The notes under the pieces were generated by a model that was given only the letters and a program-made list of their open reading frames with translations, ran no database searches and had not been told where the DNA came from. Shown here piece by piece: positions 33,827 through 42,297 of a stretch of DNA of 64,000 nucleotides. Position numbers and translations under genes: made by a program. Origin of the DNA: DASXZH01 sp036502005 (GTDB lineage: Bacteria; Armatimonadota; Fimbriimonadia; Fimbriimonadales; Fimbriimonadaceae); the NCBI GenBank assembly GCA_036502005.1, contig DASXZH010000021.1, positions 1 through 64,000 on the forward strand, in the 5' to 3' direction. Within the stretch, counting starts at the first letter, position 1. Each line of letters begins with the position of its first letter.

Positions 33827-35563
33827 CTAGCGGTCTCCTAATACCTCGACGCTGCTCGCCGAAAGATCGACGCCCATCGCGCTGATCGCGCCATGCGGGG
33901 TTACATCCCATAAGGAAGCACCCCAGATCGCATGGGTCGAATCGACGACGTCGCCGCCTTTCCCCCAAACTGCATGAGTCGAATCGACAAGGTTGCCGCC
34001 TTTCCCCCAAACCGCGTGGGTGGAATCGACAACGTCGCCGCCTTTACCCCAGATCGCGTTCTTCCCCCAAATCGCGTTCGCACCTTTCAGCGAACCACCC
34101 AGGATTGCATTTTGAATCCAAATAGCGGTCTCGGGCCTGATAAAAACATCGTCCTTGTTTTTTCCCAGGGAGGGACTTAGGCACGAAGTGGAACAGACCG
34201 AATCGCATTGCAGCGCTGCGGGAATATTGAGGTACCCCGCCCCGAACGTGCAGGCGTCTTCCGGTGAAGCACCGTCGGTCCACTTGTCGCTGGAAAGCAT
34301 GATTCTTTCTTTCACAGTATCCGGCGAAAGGAAGGGATACCTCTGAAGAATCATGGCTACCGCTCCCGCCACGACGGGCGCTGCCATCGAAGTACCAGAA
34401 AGCCGGCAGTAATCCTTCGACCAGCCGGTGCGGCTCCCATGCGTTCGCTGAACAATCACGGCCTTGGGATATGTGTTAGCCAAATAGCAGATGTCCGGCT
34501 CCACTGAAACCACCTTGTTTCCCGGGGCCACGATGTCGGGCTTCAACACAAAATCGCAAATGCTCGGGCCCCTGCTCGAATAGGTGGCGATCTTATCGTG
34601 ATTTCGGAGTTTGTCCGTCCGACGCATCGCTCCTACTGTGATGACATAAGGATCGTTGCCGGGCGATTCAATGGAGCCGTAATTGTTTCCGTAACCTTCG
34701 TTGGGAGCCCCCACGGTAGTGGTTGATTTCAGGCGACCATCGTTGCCTGCTGCGCAAACAACTATGATGCCCGCCTTCCAAGCTTTTTCGACCGCCCGAC
34801 AGAGCGGATCGCTTCGGTAGCTCTGTCCCACCGGATGCCCAAAGGAGATGTTGAGCACGCGGATGTTATAGTCCTTAGCATGCCGTACGCACCAGTCCAC
34901 GCCCTCAATCGCGTCGCTCACAGTGCCTTTCCCAGTTCGATCGAGCACCTTCACGGAAATAAGATTGGCGCGCCTGGCGATTCCGTAGACTGGGTCTTTG
35001 TCGTTAGACCTTTCTGAAGTTGCGCCATTACCCGCGATGATGCCCGCGACGTGCGTTCCGTGGCCGCAAAAATCAGCTCCGTCCTCCTTCGTGAAGTTCA
35101 CACCCACGACCAGCCGGTCCTTCAGAATGGGATCCCCGAAATCCGGTTCCGATGAAATGCCTGTATCGAGCACTGCCACTCCCACTCCGTAGCCGGTAAG
35201 ACCGTACTTTTCGCAAGCAGTATCGGCATGGCTGGATGCGACCGTAAAGGCATCGCATTTTGTCGTGGTTTCATCCCGCGAGAGGCTTTCCACGAACGGC
35301 ATACTGACCAGAGTTCGAATTCGTCTTTGCGGGAGGCTGAACGCGGCACCGTCGATCAGGGCAAGGCGCCGGTAGCCGGTTGCCCCTAACGCTTGGATCG
35401 TGGAGACTTCGTCATTTGATGGTTGTCTTGAGAACATCGCGATGAGAGCCGTCTTCTGGCTTTGCGGATGGCTCCGGCACCCTGTAACCTCTCCGCTTTG
35501 GCGCGCCAGCGCGATTATCACCAGGCAAGCTGCCAAATTTCCGAAGAGTCGCAGTTGTAACAT
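33827..35563 (-). CDS. Exported subtilisin-like (S8) protease with C-terminal repeats
   Basis: A 578-residue serine protease. The start at 35563 has GGAG five bases upstream and gives a signal peptide (LFGNLAACLVIIALA); the frame is open for 78 codons upstream, across a broken tRNA scar, so those are unlikely to be coding. The triad is complete: Asp in VAVLDTGIS, His in GHGTHVAGI and Ser in SGTSMAAPVV. After the catalytic domain come AIWGKG-type repeats: three 14-residue units of the form AVWGKGGDVVDSTH, preceded by shorter ones. Such Trp-Gly-rich tails are known in S8 proteases of several phyla and may bind surfaces. The gene lies between two tRNA-Pro 3' halves, so it is probably cargo. Confidence 0.9.
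   Translation of the reverse strand: MLQLRLFGNLAACLVIIALARQSGEVTGCRSHPQSQKTALIAMFSRQPSNDEVSTIQALGATGYRRLALIDGAAFSLPQRRIRTLVSMPFVESLSRDETTTKCDAFTVASSHADTACEKYGLTGYGVGVAVLDTGISSEPDFGDPILKDRLVVGVNFTKEDGADFCGHGTHVAGIIAGNGATSERSNDKDPVYGIARRANLISVKVLDRTGKGTVSDAIEGVDWCVRHAKDYNIRVLNISFGHPVGQSYRSDPLCRAVEKAWKAGIIVVCAAGNDGRLKSTTTVGAPNEGYGNNYGSIESPGNDPYVITVGAMRRTDKLRNHDKIATYSSRGPSICDFVLKPDIVAPGNKVVSVEPDICYLANTYPKAVIVQRTHGSRTGWSKDYCRLSGTSMAAPVVAGAVAMILQRYPFLSPDTVKERIMLSSDKWTDGASPEDACTFGAGYLNIPAALQCDSVCSTSCLSPSLGKNKDDVFIRPETAIWIQNAILGGSLKGANAIWGKNAIWGKGGDVVDSTHAVWGKGGNLVDSTHAVWGKGGDVVDSTHAIWGASLWDVTPHGAISAMGVDLSASSVEVLGDR
33936..34061 (-). repeat. Three 42-bp coding repeats in the S8 protease
   Basis: Units begin at 33936, 33978 and 34020 and differ at only a few bases. 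They encode 14 residues each (AVWGKGGNLVDSTH type). High DNA identity suggests recent expansion or gene conversion. Confidence 0.85.
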
Positions 35564-35703
35564 CAAATCTCCAAGCAGTCCCATCCTTATGTAATCCTTG
35601 GGTGATTGCCGCGACACGTGCCCGGCAGATGTGCCGGACTCCTTAAGAAAGTGGAGACAGCGGTGGTTCAAAAATGAGAATTTCAGCGCCGTTTCAGCTT
35701 CCA

Positions 35704-35790
35704 TGGGGCGGAACAGGTCGCACATTCGTCCCGATTCGCTTCGCGCATCTTTGGCGGGATCGCTGGCGCGAAATCGTGTCGCCCCGACCA
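35704..35790 (+). pseudogene. Second, broken tRNA-Pro 3' half
   Basis: The sequence restarts at the anticodon loop (TGGGGCGGAACAGGTCGCAC) like the scar at 33669, has an insertion of about 35 bp inside the T arm, and ends with the same GTCGCCCCGACCA followed by GATTCA (GGTTCA in the other copy). Similarity extends about 40 bp upstream of the tRNA part in both copies, so both are ends of related elements. Confidence 0.65.
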
Positions 35791-36052
35791 GATTCAAATG
35801 AATCTCCTCTTATTAAATCAAATTTAGGTCGTTTACAGCCTCTGCAAGTTCAACATAGACTGTCGTGCTAGGATTCGTACCTAAAGATAAGAAAACGCCG
35901 TTCAGCGGGTTTCGATTTATGCTTAAGATCGATAAACTAATGGAAGGCCGTATCATCGCCTAATTTTTATAGGAACGGCAAAGGACATAAGGCGGGCGTG
36001 CGTATCCGGGGGAGTTGTTGGCGCTAATGTTCAGTCCACAGTGAACCGCTGC

Positions 36053-36841
36053 CTAAGCCAATTTGCCCCGAAGCCTGTTTTCGATTAAGGATAGGAACAT
36101 ATTAACAATAAAGCCCACCAATCCTGCAGCCAAAAAGCAAACATAGACTAAGGGTGTTCTAAAATCAGTCAACGCGTCGCGTGCAAGATTCCCGAGGCCC
36201 CAACCTGACGGTGGTGACTGTACTGTTTCGATTACGATTGCCACAATAAGGGCGGTAGAAAAGCACAATCTGGATCCCAAGACGAACGATGGCGCAAGCT
36301 CCAATACGAAGCCTTTGATCGTCGCGGCAGGACCAGCACCGAAGGCGGCTAGCATTTCCATCCGAGTGGGGTTCACCCTCGCTATGCCGGAAGAAATAGT
36401 AAGGATCATGATCGGAACACAGCCAAAAACAATTGTCACGATATATGCTTGGTCGCCTTGATTGTAAGCGACAAGAAAGAGGGGAAAGACGAGCACCGGT
36501 GGAATTGCCCTGAACAATTCCAAAGCTGGCTCGCTCACAAATCGAACAAACTGGCCAATACCTGTGACCAAGGCAAAGGCAACTCCTACAGCGACCGACA
36601 GACTCCAGCCTATGAGTGCTCTTTTCACAGTGGCCAAAAGGTGGAGGTGAAATTTGTCGTCAGTCGTCGCATCCCTTGAGAACGCAAGTATTGTCTGTTG
36701 CCAAACCTCTGATGGTGAAGCAACCACGCTCTTCCCGACCCAATGGAAGGCTGCAGCGGCATTCCACAGAGCAAATAGAAGAACAAAACCGCTTAACCAG
36801 AGCAAGAAAATGAACGGGCGCGAAATCGGTCGAGTCTTCAA
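36053..36841 (-). CDS. ABC transporter permease, SsuC/TauC type
   Basis: A 262-residue permease with six predicted helices. The EAA loop of the BPD transporter family is visible around MLAAFGAGPAATIKGFVLELAPSFVLGSRL (split for description; the Gly is typical). A first helix IFLLWLSGFVLLFALWNAA starts the protein. Its start overlaps the stop of the ATPase gene by four bases. Together with the ATPase and the lipoprotein it forms an importer for small organic compounds such as sulfonates, taurine or thiamine precursors; the substrate is not evident. Confidence 0.88.
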   Translation of the reverse strand: MKTRPISRPFIFLLWLSGFVLLFALWNAAAAFHWVGKSVVASPSEVWQQTILAFSRDATTDDKFHLHLLATVKRALIGWSLSVAVGVAFALVTGIGQFVRFVSEPALELFRAIPPVLVFPLFLVAYNQGDQAYIVTIVFGCVPIMILTISSGIARVNPTRMEMLAAFGAGPAATIKGFVLELAPSFVLGSRLCFSTALIVAIVIETVQSPPSGWGLGNLARDALTDFRTPLVYVCFLAAGLVGFIVNMFLSLIENRLRGKLA

Positions 36842-37599
36842 AGGCTGGGGCCCTCCATCAGTACCACCTTAGCCAACTCCGAAAATGAAGGTACAAACTC
36901 CAATTCGGGGTCGTTCCGAGCACGCTCATTTTCGATAAAATCGGCTTGAGAGCAACCCGGGGTGGGAACGATGCAGTAGGGGGCGGGTGGAACGACAAGA
37001 ACGCGATCGCAGATGGAGACAGCGTCTTCCAAGCTATGAAGTACGATGAGCAGAACTTTGCCTTCATTCCGGACAATACTTCGAATTCCATACCGGACCG
37101 ACAACACGGCAGAGGCGTCGAGGGCCGAAAAAGGCTCATCCGCCAAAATGAGCGAAGAGCTACTGCATAGCGCGCGGATTATTGCGGCCTGCTGCAACAT
37201 GCCTCCACTGCAGGAGCCGGGACGAACATCAAGTGATAGACTCAATCTCAAAGTTGACAGCGCCTTCTCGGCTCGACTTTTTGTTTCTTTCCTGGTAAGG
37301 CCATTCGCAATCGCTAAATTTGTTATGAGACTGCAGGAGGGGAAAAAGCTCTCCTGGAAATTCTGCGGGACAAGTCCTACTCGGCCGATATTAGTACCTT
37401 GAACAGTGGCCAACCCGCTGCTTGGTTTCATAAGCCCAGCTAGCACACGTATCAATGTAGATTTGCCAGAACCGTTCGGCCCGAGAATACCGAGCACTTC
37501 GCCTGCTGCTACGTCAAAAGACACTCCTTGAAAAACAAGCTTTCGGGGGTTCGCGAACTCTGCCTGGAGTCCGCGAACACTAAGCAACGGAGCCATCAC
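36838..37599 (-). CDS. ABC transporter ATP-binding protein
   Basis: A 253-residue ABC ATPase: Walker A GILGPNGSGKST (about residues 40-51), Q-loop in VGLVPQNFQES, signature GSCSGGMLQQ (a variant of LSGGQ), Walker B LILADEPFSALD and the switch His in VLLIVLHSLED. It energises the neighbouring permease. The signature starts GSCSGG instead of LSGGQ, which is unusual and might lower activity or reflect divergence. It starts two bases before the SBP stop, so the operon is tight. Confidence 0.9.
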   Translation of the reverse strand: MMAPLLSVRGLQAEFANPRKLVFQGVSFDVAAGEVLGILGPNGSGKSTLIRVLAGLMKPSSGLATVQGTNIGRVGLVPQNFQESFFPSCSLITNLAIANGLTRKETKSRAEKALSTLRLSLSLDVRPGSCSGGMLQQAAIIRALCSSSSLILADEPFSALDASAVLSVRYGIRSIVRNEGKVLLIVLHSLEDAVSICDRVLVVPPAPYCIVPTPGCSQADFIENERARNDPELEFVPSFSELAKVVLMEGPSL

Positions 37600-37601
37600 G
37601 C

Positions 37602-38564
37602 CTATGGCTGGACAAGCCCTTTGAGATCGACTTTTGAAGGTACGATTTTGTCCCGTTCGTATTCCGCTTCAATTTTGTCAAACCCCACGCTTGCAGCCTT
37701 GTCTGTTTTCCAGTATAAAGCATCGGGATACAGAGATACCTGCTTTTGAAAGATTGCCGGTATGTATTTGACCATGTCTTGCTTCGCTTTGGCCTCGTTT
37801 GCTGCGATAAAGGAGATTGCCTCGTTTAGGGAAGATTTGAGTTCAGTAAATTCAGCCGGATGTTGATCCGCCCACGTTTTCGTGACGTTGAAGCTACCAA
37901 AGATGAACGGATCGCCAAGGTATTGCGGGCACGCTGGTTCCCTATCAATAACCTCCCCGACACCATTGGCTAACGCCGCAGTAGCCATCGGGTCATTCGT
38001 GAAGAGGCAGCTCACGGTTCCTGATTTCAAGGAAGCAAGTTCCTGTTGGGGTGCCACTTGAATGATCTGAGCACCATTCGCGCCTACGGCTTTCAAGATT
38101 TGATTCGCCCAGGACTTGTATGCGTTCGTGGGAAGAATGCCGATCCGCTTGCCAGCCAAGTCTTTCAACGAATTGATGCTATGATCACCCTTCCGTTTGA
38201 GGAAATAACTAATGCGGTGATCCTTGTCCTCAATCATGGCCGTTAGGTAATAGAGGGGTTTGCCTGCGCGAAGCATCGCGTTAAACGTGATCGGCAACGC
38301 GGTATAGCCAGCGATGTCTACTTTACCTTCTGCGATAGCTTGCGCCATTGGTTGAGCGGTGTCGTAGCCGTTGAGCGTTACATTAAGGTGGTTCTTTGCA
38401 AAAATGCCTTCTTCTTGAGCAACGAAAATTGGCAATGAAATACGCAGCTTCGAATAGGCAATATTCAGATTGCCGCGGGATGGTGTGGAAGGCGATTCTT
38501 TAGGGGAACAACCTGCTGCGCCTATCAAGCAAATAACAATAACAGTGAGGTGTGTGTGTTTCAT
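37602..38564 (-). CDS. ABC substrate-binding lipoprotein, NMT1/SsuA-like
   Basis: A 320-residue lipoprotein. Start 38564 is chosen because GGAG sits seven bases upstream and the signal peptide then starts MKHTHLTVIVICLIGAAGC, with lipobox GAAGC. The body has the NMT1/SsuA-like pattern: NIAYSKLRISLPIFVAQEEGIF, then QAIAEGKVDIAGY, LKDLAGKRIGILP and a Cys in LFTNDPM. It captures substrate for the permease. Family members bind sulfonates, nitrate or HMP; I cannot choose. Confidence 0.9.
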   Translation of the reverse strand: MKHTHLTVIVICLIGAAGCSPKESPSTPSRGNLNIAYSKLRISLPIFVAQEEGIFAKNHLNVTLNGYDTAQPMAQAIAEGKVDIAGYTALPITFNAMLRAGKPLYYLTAMIEDKDHRISYFLKRKGDHSINSLKDLAGKRIGILPTNAYKSWANQILKAVGANGAQIIQVAPQQELASLKSGTVSCLFTNDPMATAALANGVGEVIDREPACPQYLGDPFIFGSFNVTKTWADQHPAEFTELKSSLNEAISFIAANEAKAKQDMVKYIPAIFQKQVSLYPDALYWKTDKAASVGFDKIEAEYERDKIVPSKVDLKGLVQP

Positions 38565-38597
38565 AATCAGCTCCTTCATGGTCTTTCAAGCCATTCA

Positions 38598-39476
38598 CTA
38601 GGGAGAAAAGTCTCTGGTCTCCTCATCAATGCCTGGCTTTCGAAATATCTTCTTGTGCCTTCCTCTAAGTCGGATGATATCGTCGCAGAGGTCATTGGCC
38701 AGAGTTGGCTCCACTTCGCTCCAGAGCGCCTTCGGGGGTGATTCGATTGACGGCATTGCCAAGTTCTTTGCGTAGGTTGAACCCACCGGAAAGGAGGTGT
38801 AACCGTGCCAGTCGCCATTGGGGGCTTCCGGCGCTAATAGTATCAGATTTGACGCGAAGTTGTATGCGATGATCGGTTGTGTGCTGTCGTCAGGATCGGC
38901 ATCGCTGCTTTCTTGTTTGCTGGTTCTGAATGCACACACGCTCCCGCGCACATGTCCTAGGTATTTGAGCTTGTCTATCCATCTGCTGTAGGAGCCCGAT
39001 GCCCTGCCCCCGGCGGGAAAGATATACGCGATGCTTAAGCCACTGTTCTCCATTAGAGCGCGATTAAATGCCTCCTTCATCGAATCAGATTCATCCATAG
39101 GAAGCGATCTCGTGGAAAAAATAAATAACTCACGTTGCCCCTCGCCTAAAAGCTTAGCTTTAATTTCGGGCCAGGTTCTTATACCCACATCTCCGATTTT
39201 TGGCCGTGGGAACGGGCCTACCTCGGCTACGTTGCTCAAGACGCTCTGCGCTTTTTTCGGGATTGCTTTCCCATTTGCTACACGATGCAGTCCCTGCTCA
39301 CTTGTATCAAGATAGGACGCGAGGTCACTAAGCTGCGGCATTCCAAGGGCCGTAGCCAAACTTCCGAGCCAACGTCTTACGTCCGCTGGGCTTTCTTTAT
39401 GGGAGGTGGACACACGGCCCAATATCCATTTTGCACATTGGCGCGCTGTCGCGTTCTCTTCCAAGGACTTCACCAT
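38598..39476 (-). CDS. Hypothetical protein, possible HTH, first gene of the ABC operon
   Basis: A 292-residue protein. Residues about 25-85 are helical and contain LGMPQLSDLASYLDTSEQGLHRVANGKAIP (split for description), which could be an XRE-like helix-turn-helix. The rest has a Rossmann-like look: RELFIFSTRSLPMD, then SGLSIAYIFPAGGR and IIAYNFASNLILLAPE. No family recognised. It lies 34 bp before the lipoprotein gene in the same direction, so it may regulate or be co-transcribed with the transporter. It is divergent from another unknown gene across an AT-rich 320-bp spacer. Confidence 0.6.
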   Translation of the reverse strand: MVKSLEENATARQCAKWILGRVSTSHKESPADVRRWLGSLATALGMPQLSDLASYLDTSEQGLHRVANGKAIPKKAQSVLSNVAEVGPFPRPKIGDVGIRTWPEIKAKLLGEGQRELFIFSTRSLPMDESDSMKEAFNRALMENSGLSIAYIFPAGGRASGSYSRWIDKLKYLGHVRGSVCAFRTSKQESSDADPDDSTQPIIAYNFASNLILLAPEAPNGDWHGYTSFPVGSTYAKNLAMPSIESPPKALWSEVEPTLANDLCDDIIRLRGRHKKIFRKPGIDEETRDFSP

Positions 39477-39796
39477 CTCATATCAATATACCTGCGGGAC
39501 ACAGAGTCAAGGATATACCTCCTAAAACATGAAAAAGCATATTCTGTGCCTTATATCCGGCGGGCACTTTGAAATTATAAATGATAAGACGTGCATTTGG
39601 TCCAATTTTTGCAGATGTTCCATCAGTTATAAATGAAAATGAATCTTATATATCCGTTATTTTATAATAAACATTTTCATTTTCTAATAATTGCTCGTAT
39701 AATGCTATTATAACTGGCACGGTAAAGTTACCGTTAATATTGAATTTCTAGTAGACGCGGCGACGCCAGTTCATTAGAAAACAAGGAGCAAATTAT
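39477..39796. promoter_or_regulatory. AT-rich divergent control region
   Basis: The 320-bp spacer between two divergent genes is very AT-rich from 39560 to 39760. It holds a perfect 11-bp inverted repeat, AAATGAAAATG (39631-39641) and CATTTTCATTT (39672-39682), and a possible plus-strand promoter with TTTTCA (39674-39679) and TATAAT (39698-39703) 18 bp apart. The inverted repeat overlaps the -35 region, as an operator would. Confidence 0.5.
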
Positions 39797-40684
39797 ATGA
39801 ATTTAATAGAATCTCTGGGGAAGGTGATTGAATATTCTAGAGCCGACGCTAAGGCCCCGCCTCTCTTTGGCTCCCATCTCAGCGAGTACGCTATGGGAAC
39901 TAAGGTTTTCAGCCTTGACAATAAGTCCCCTGTGGTGGGGGGCGCATCCGCGCTAACTCATGGCGAGGCGATTGATCGAGCGTTCGACATAGTTGAATCT
40001 TCGCTGGGAGACGTTTACGTCGTTGAATACAATTCGGCTCACATCAGCCGGGACAAACGATTGCTTCGCCGGCAAGAGGTCGCACTCGCGAAGGCGAAAC
40101 GTGGGGATGGTCGGCTGTACCATGCTATTCTGAGGCCGCCATTGGGCGCAAAGTTCCTACCAGAGCTGGACTCCTTTATTCAGAGAATCTTTTCTGTGCA
40201 ACAGCTTGGAGACCATTTCGTCGCTGAGAAAGAGGTTATAAGTCTGCCGCCGTATGGGGACTCACATCAGGTCGTAGCTGGCGCATCTAATCGCGCTGCG
40301 CGTGCTCGGCTGGCAAGCGTCGCGGTCGCCGATACCACACTTGCCGACAGGCAATACCTTAACTTCGCGAGACAACTAGGTTTTGCCGCGTTAAAGGCCT
40401 ACGTTCGAGGGTGTTACCCCCCGCTGGTGGGCGTGATCACGAAAGACGTATTTTTTCTTGCTGCAGGCACGGTAAGTCGGCCTAAGGTGGACACAGAATG
40501 CCCGACCTTGGTCGCCGTGAACCGCGCAACAGCGCTTGAAGTTATCGACGAGTTCAGGGTATGTGACAAGCTAGTTGCGGATTGGGAAGAAGTCGATCGT
40601 ACTTTGAACGATCCCTACAACCTCGAATACAGCATTTGTCAGCGAACCGGCACTCCTATCGATCATTGGAATTTTGGCGTCTAG
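39797..40684 (+). CDS. Hypothetical protein, 295 aa
   Basis: A soluble 295-residue protein with no recognisable family (MNLIESLGKVIEYSRADAK). It begins after AAGGAG eight bases upstream, so it is expressed. Features: a mid-length basic stretch RDKRLLRRQEVALAKAKRGD (about residues 93-112), PPYGDSHQVV, and a C-terminal DPYNLEYSICQRTGT. No signal or membrane helices. It has a strong promoter region and a divergent partner at 38598, so the two may form a regulated pair. A terminator-like hairpin follows it. Confidence 0.6.
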   Translation: MNLIESLGKVIEYSRADAKAPPLFGSHLSEYAMGTKVFSLDNKSPVVGGASALTHGEAIDRAFDIVESSLGDVYVVEYNSAHISRDKRLLRRQEVALAKAKRGDGRLYHAILRPPLGAKFLPELDSFIQRIFSVQQLGDHFVAEKEVISLPPYGDSHQVVAGASNRAARARLASVAVADTTLADRQYLNFARQLGFAALKAYVRGCYPPLVGVITKDVFFLAAGTVSRPKVDTECPTLVAVNRATALEVIDEFRVCDKLVADWEEVDRTLNDPYNLEYSICQRTGTPIDHWNFGV

Positions 40685-40700
40685 TCGTGCGTCTAACTTA

Positions 40701-40735
40701 AGAGAGGAGCCGGCCCAGTCCGACTTCTCTTTTTC
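40701..40735 (+). terminator. Probable terminator
   Basis: AGAGAGGAGCCGG (40701-40713) pairs imperfectly with CCGACTTCTCT (40720-40730) and is followed by TTTTCTT, 17 bp after the stop of the gene at 39797. Confidence 0.45.
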
Positions 40736-41000
40736 TTGTTGCGAATAGAAATGGATGGTCTTTTTCTAGTCATTTTCTGGTCGCATACGGTATTGTATGC
40801 GGCGTCGCGAACATTGGAATCGAGCCGTCCCACGAACACTCAACCCGCCGGCAACAACAACGCTTCTAAAGCCATTCAGTAAGGACCCTACGTCGTAAGT
40901 CAAGCGAACTCACGGATCGTGCCTGGCAAGCGAAGGCATTGGTCAGCAAAAGCGTCCCCATATAAATAACTGACCATGAGGAAGGCATAATCATGCCTGC
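40736..41000. other. Intergenic region without recognised features
   Basis: No plausible gene, RNA or repeat was found between the terminator and the gene at 41001. It presumably contains the promoter of that gene. Confidence 0.5.
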
Positions 41001-41459
41001 ATGAAGAAAACGGGCGGATCATCTATCCTGTCAAAAATCGGCATATTCATTTTCCTGACCCTAGTGTTCGTCGGCGGAGTCGTGCCACTCGTGATGGCGT
41101 TCCACGCCTTTCAGGATTGCCTGGCCTTGGAAAGCCGCGGCATTCCCACAACGGCCACGATCATGGATGTCAGACATGAATACAAGAGCCCCCAAAATAT
41201 TATTTTCTCCTTCAACGTGAATGGCACTGAATACAACGGCCACGCAGAATTCGATGACAAATATGGCTATGAAGGGTTGTTGAAGATCAAATACCTTCCG
41301 GAAAACCCGGAAGTAGCCGACCCCAATCCAGCTCATCGCCGGTATCAGGCAATGCTCGCCCTGATCCTCATGTCCTGCTGGAATGCACTCTATATATGCG
41401 TAGTCGGCGGATCAATATGGACGTGGTTCAAGAGGAAACGAACAGCAAAGACGGCTTAA
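41001..41459 (+). CDS. DUF3592 membrane protein
   Basis: A 152-residue protein with one helix near each end (KIGIFIFLTLVFVGGVVPLVMAF, in part; and LALILMSCWNALYICVVGG) around a soluble domain. The middle ESRGIPTTATIMDVRHEY, FSFNVNGTEYNGHAEF and LLKIKYLPENPEVADPN follows the DUF3592 pattern (G.x.G.A.V ... Y...NP), a small extracytoplasmic domain of unknown function. It overlaps the convergent membrane-protein gene by four bases. Confidence 0.7.
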   Translation: MKKTGGSSILSKIGIFIFLTLVFVGGVVPLVMAFHAFQDCLALESRGIPTTATIMDVRHEYKSPQNIIFSFNVNGTEYNGHAEFDDKYGYEGLLKIKYLPENPEVADPNPAHRRYQAMLALILMSCWNALYICVVGGSIWTWFKRKRTAKTA

Positions 41460-41872
41460 ACCAAAGAGGATTGATTCTGCGAAGGCGCCTTGTTGGCGCT
41501 CGTTAATCCAAGTATCAAAAGCGTCGTAAGCTTAGCAACTTCTAAGCCAATAAACACAATGTGGAGCACGGGCGAAACCGCTTTGCCGCCCATTTCCGAC
41601 ACAGTTGCCGCATCGAGCAGGGGCATCACAGCGGCCCATTGAACAACCAAGATTCCTATCGGAACCAAGACCCATTTACTTACCCCCCGAAAAAAGGCCA
41701 CAAGGAGAATCGGGGCGAAAATGGCTTCGACCATTCCAACCCATCGAAAGGTGACGTGTCCAATTTCCAGCGCCACCGGCAGGCTCAAATCGGGCGCCTG
41801 AAACTTCGCCGGCGTTGCGATAAACGTGCACCCGATGATGATCCCCGCCCAAAGGAGTGCGACTCGCTTCAT
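41456..41872 (-). CDS. Four-helix membrane protein next to the globin gene
   Basis: A 138-residue protein with four hydrophobic helices (ALLWAGIIIGCTFIATPA; VGMVEAIFAPILLVAFF; WVLVPIGILVVQWAAVMPLL; VLHIVFIGLEVAKLTTLLILG, in part). It starts four bases before the globin stop (ATGA), so it is the third gene of the rrf2-globin operon. No family name; small membrane proteins of this form accompany nitric-oxide response genes in other bacteria (inference). Confidence 0.65.
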   Translation of the reverse strand: MKRVALLWAGIIIGCTFIATPAKFQAPDLSLPVALEIGHVTFRWVGMVEAIFAPILLVAFFRGVSKWVLVPIGILVVQWAAVMPLLDAATVSEMGGKAVSPVLHIVFIGLEVAKLTTLLILGLTSANKAPSQNQSSLV

Positions 41873-42297
41873 GAGAACATCGCCCTTTGAAGGCTGCTCC
41901 CAATCTGCCTGGCATGCCCCATAAAAAAGTCGACCACCTGCGGGTTCGGCGCAATCTCGTCAAGGGTTTTTTGGAACAGCGAGAGCCAGATCTCAAAATG
42001 GTGCCTCTTCGCGTTGGTAAGGCGGCGATGCGCCTCCATAGGGCGTCCCGAATAGCTTCCCGTCCTCAAAGCCACCGAATTCCAAAATAGCTTCATGTTT
42101 GGCAAGTGCGATTCCCACCCACCCTTTAGCACGGCATCGAAAACGGGCCCAAGCTCCGCATCCGCTCGCACTTTTATATAGAACTTGTCTACCAACTCCG
42201 AGATAAAGGCTTCCGAAACGCCGATTGAGCGCGCAGAATCCTGCAGCTCTTGTCGCTTTCTAAGGGCTTTGTCGTAAGGCTTCAGCGGCTCCATCAA
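41869..42297 (-). CDS. Group III truncated hemoglobin
   Basis: A 142-residue truncated globin. DKFYIKVRADAELGPVFDAVL is the B/C/E start typical of group III, and the proximal His is in AKRHHFEIWLSLFQKTLDE. The distal region LPNMKLFWNSVALRTGSY with the W at the G helix also fits group III. These globins bind O2 and NO and are linked to nitrosative stress. It overlaps the rrf2 stop by four bases and the membrane-protein start by four bases, so it forms an operon with the regulator. Confidence 0.85.
   Translation of the reverse strand: MMEPLKPYDKALRKRQELQDSARSIGVSEAFISELVDKFYIKVRADAELGPVFDAVLKGGWESHLPNMKLFWNSVALRTGSYSGRPMEAHRRLTNAKRHHFEIWLSLFQKTLDEIAPNPQVVDFFMGHARQIGSSLQRAMFS

Noticed and set aside
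33936..34061. CRISPR-like regular repeats
   Set aside because: Repeats are contiguous, without unique spacers, and are in frame within the protease gene.
35564..35797. Extension of the S8 protease N-terminus upstream of 35563
   Set aside because: The extra codons run through the tRNA-Pro scar and have no ribosome-binding site; the signal peptide begins at 35563.
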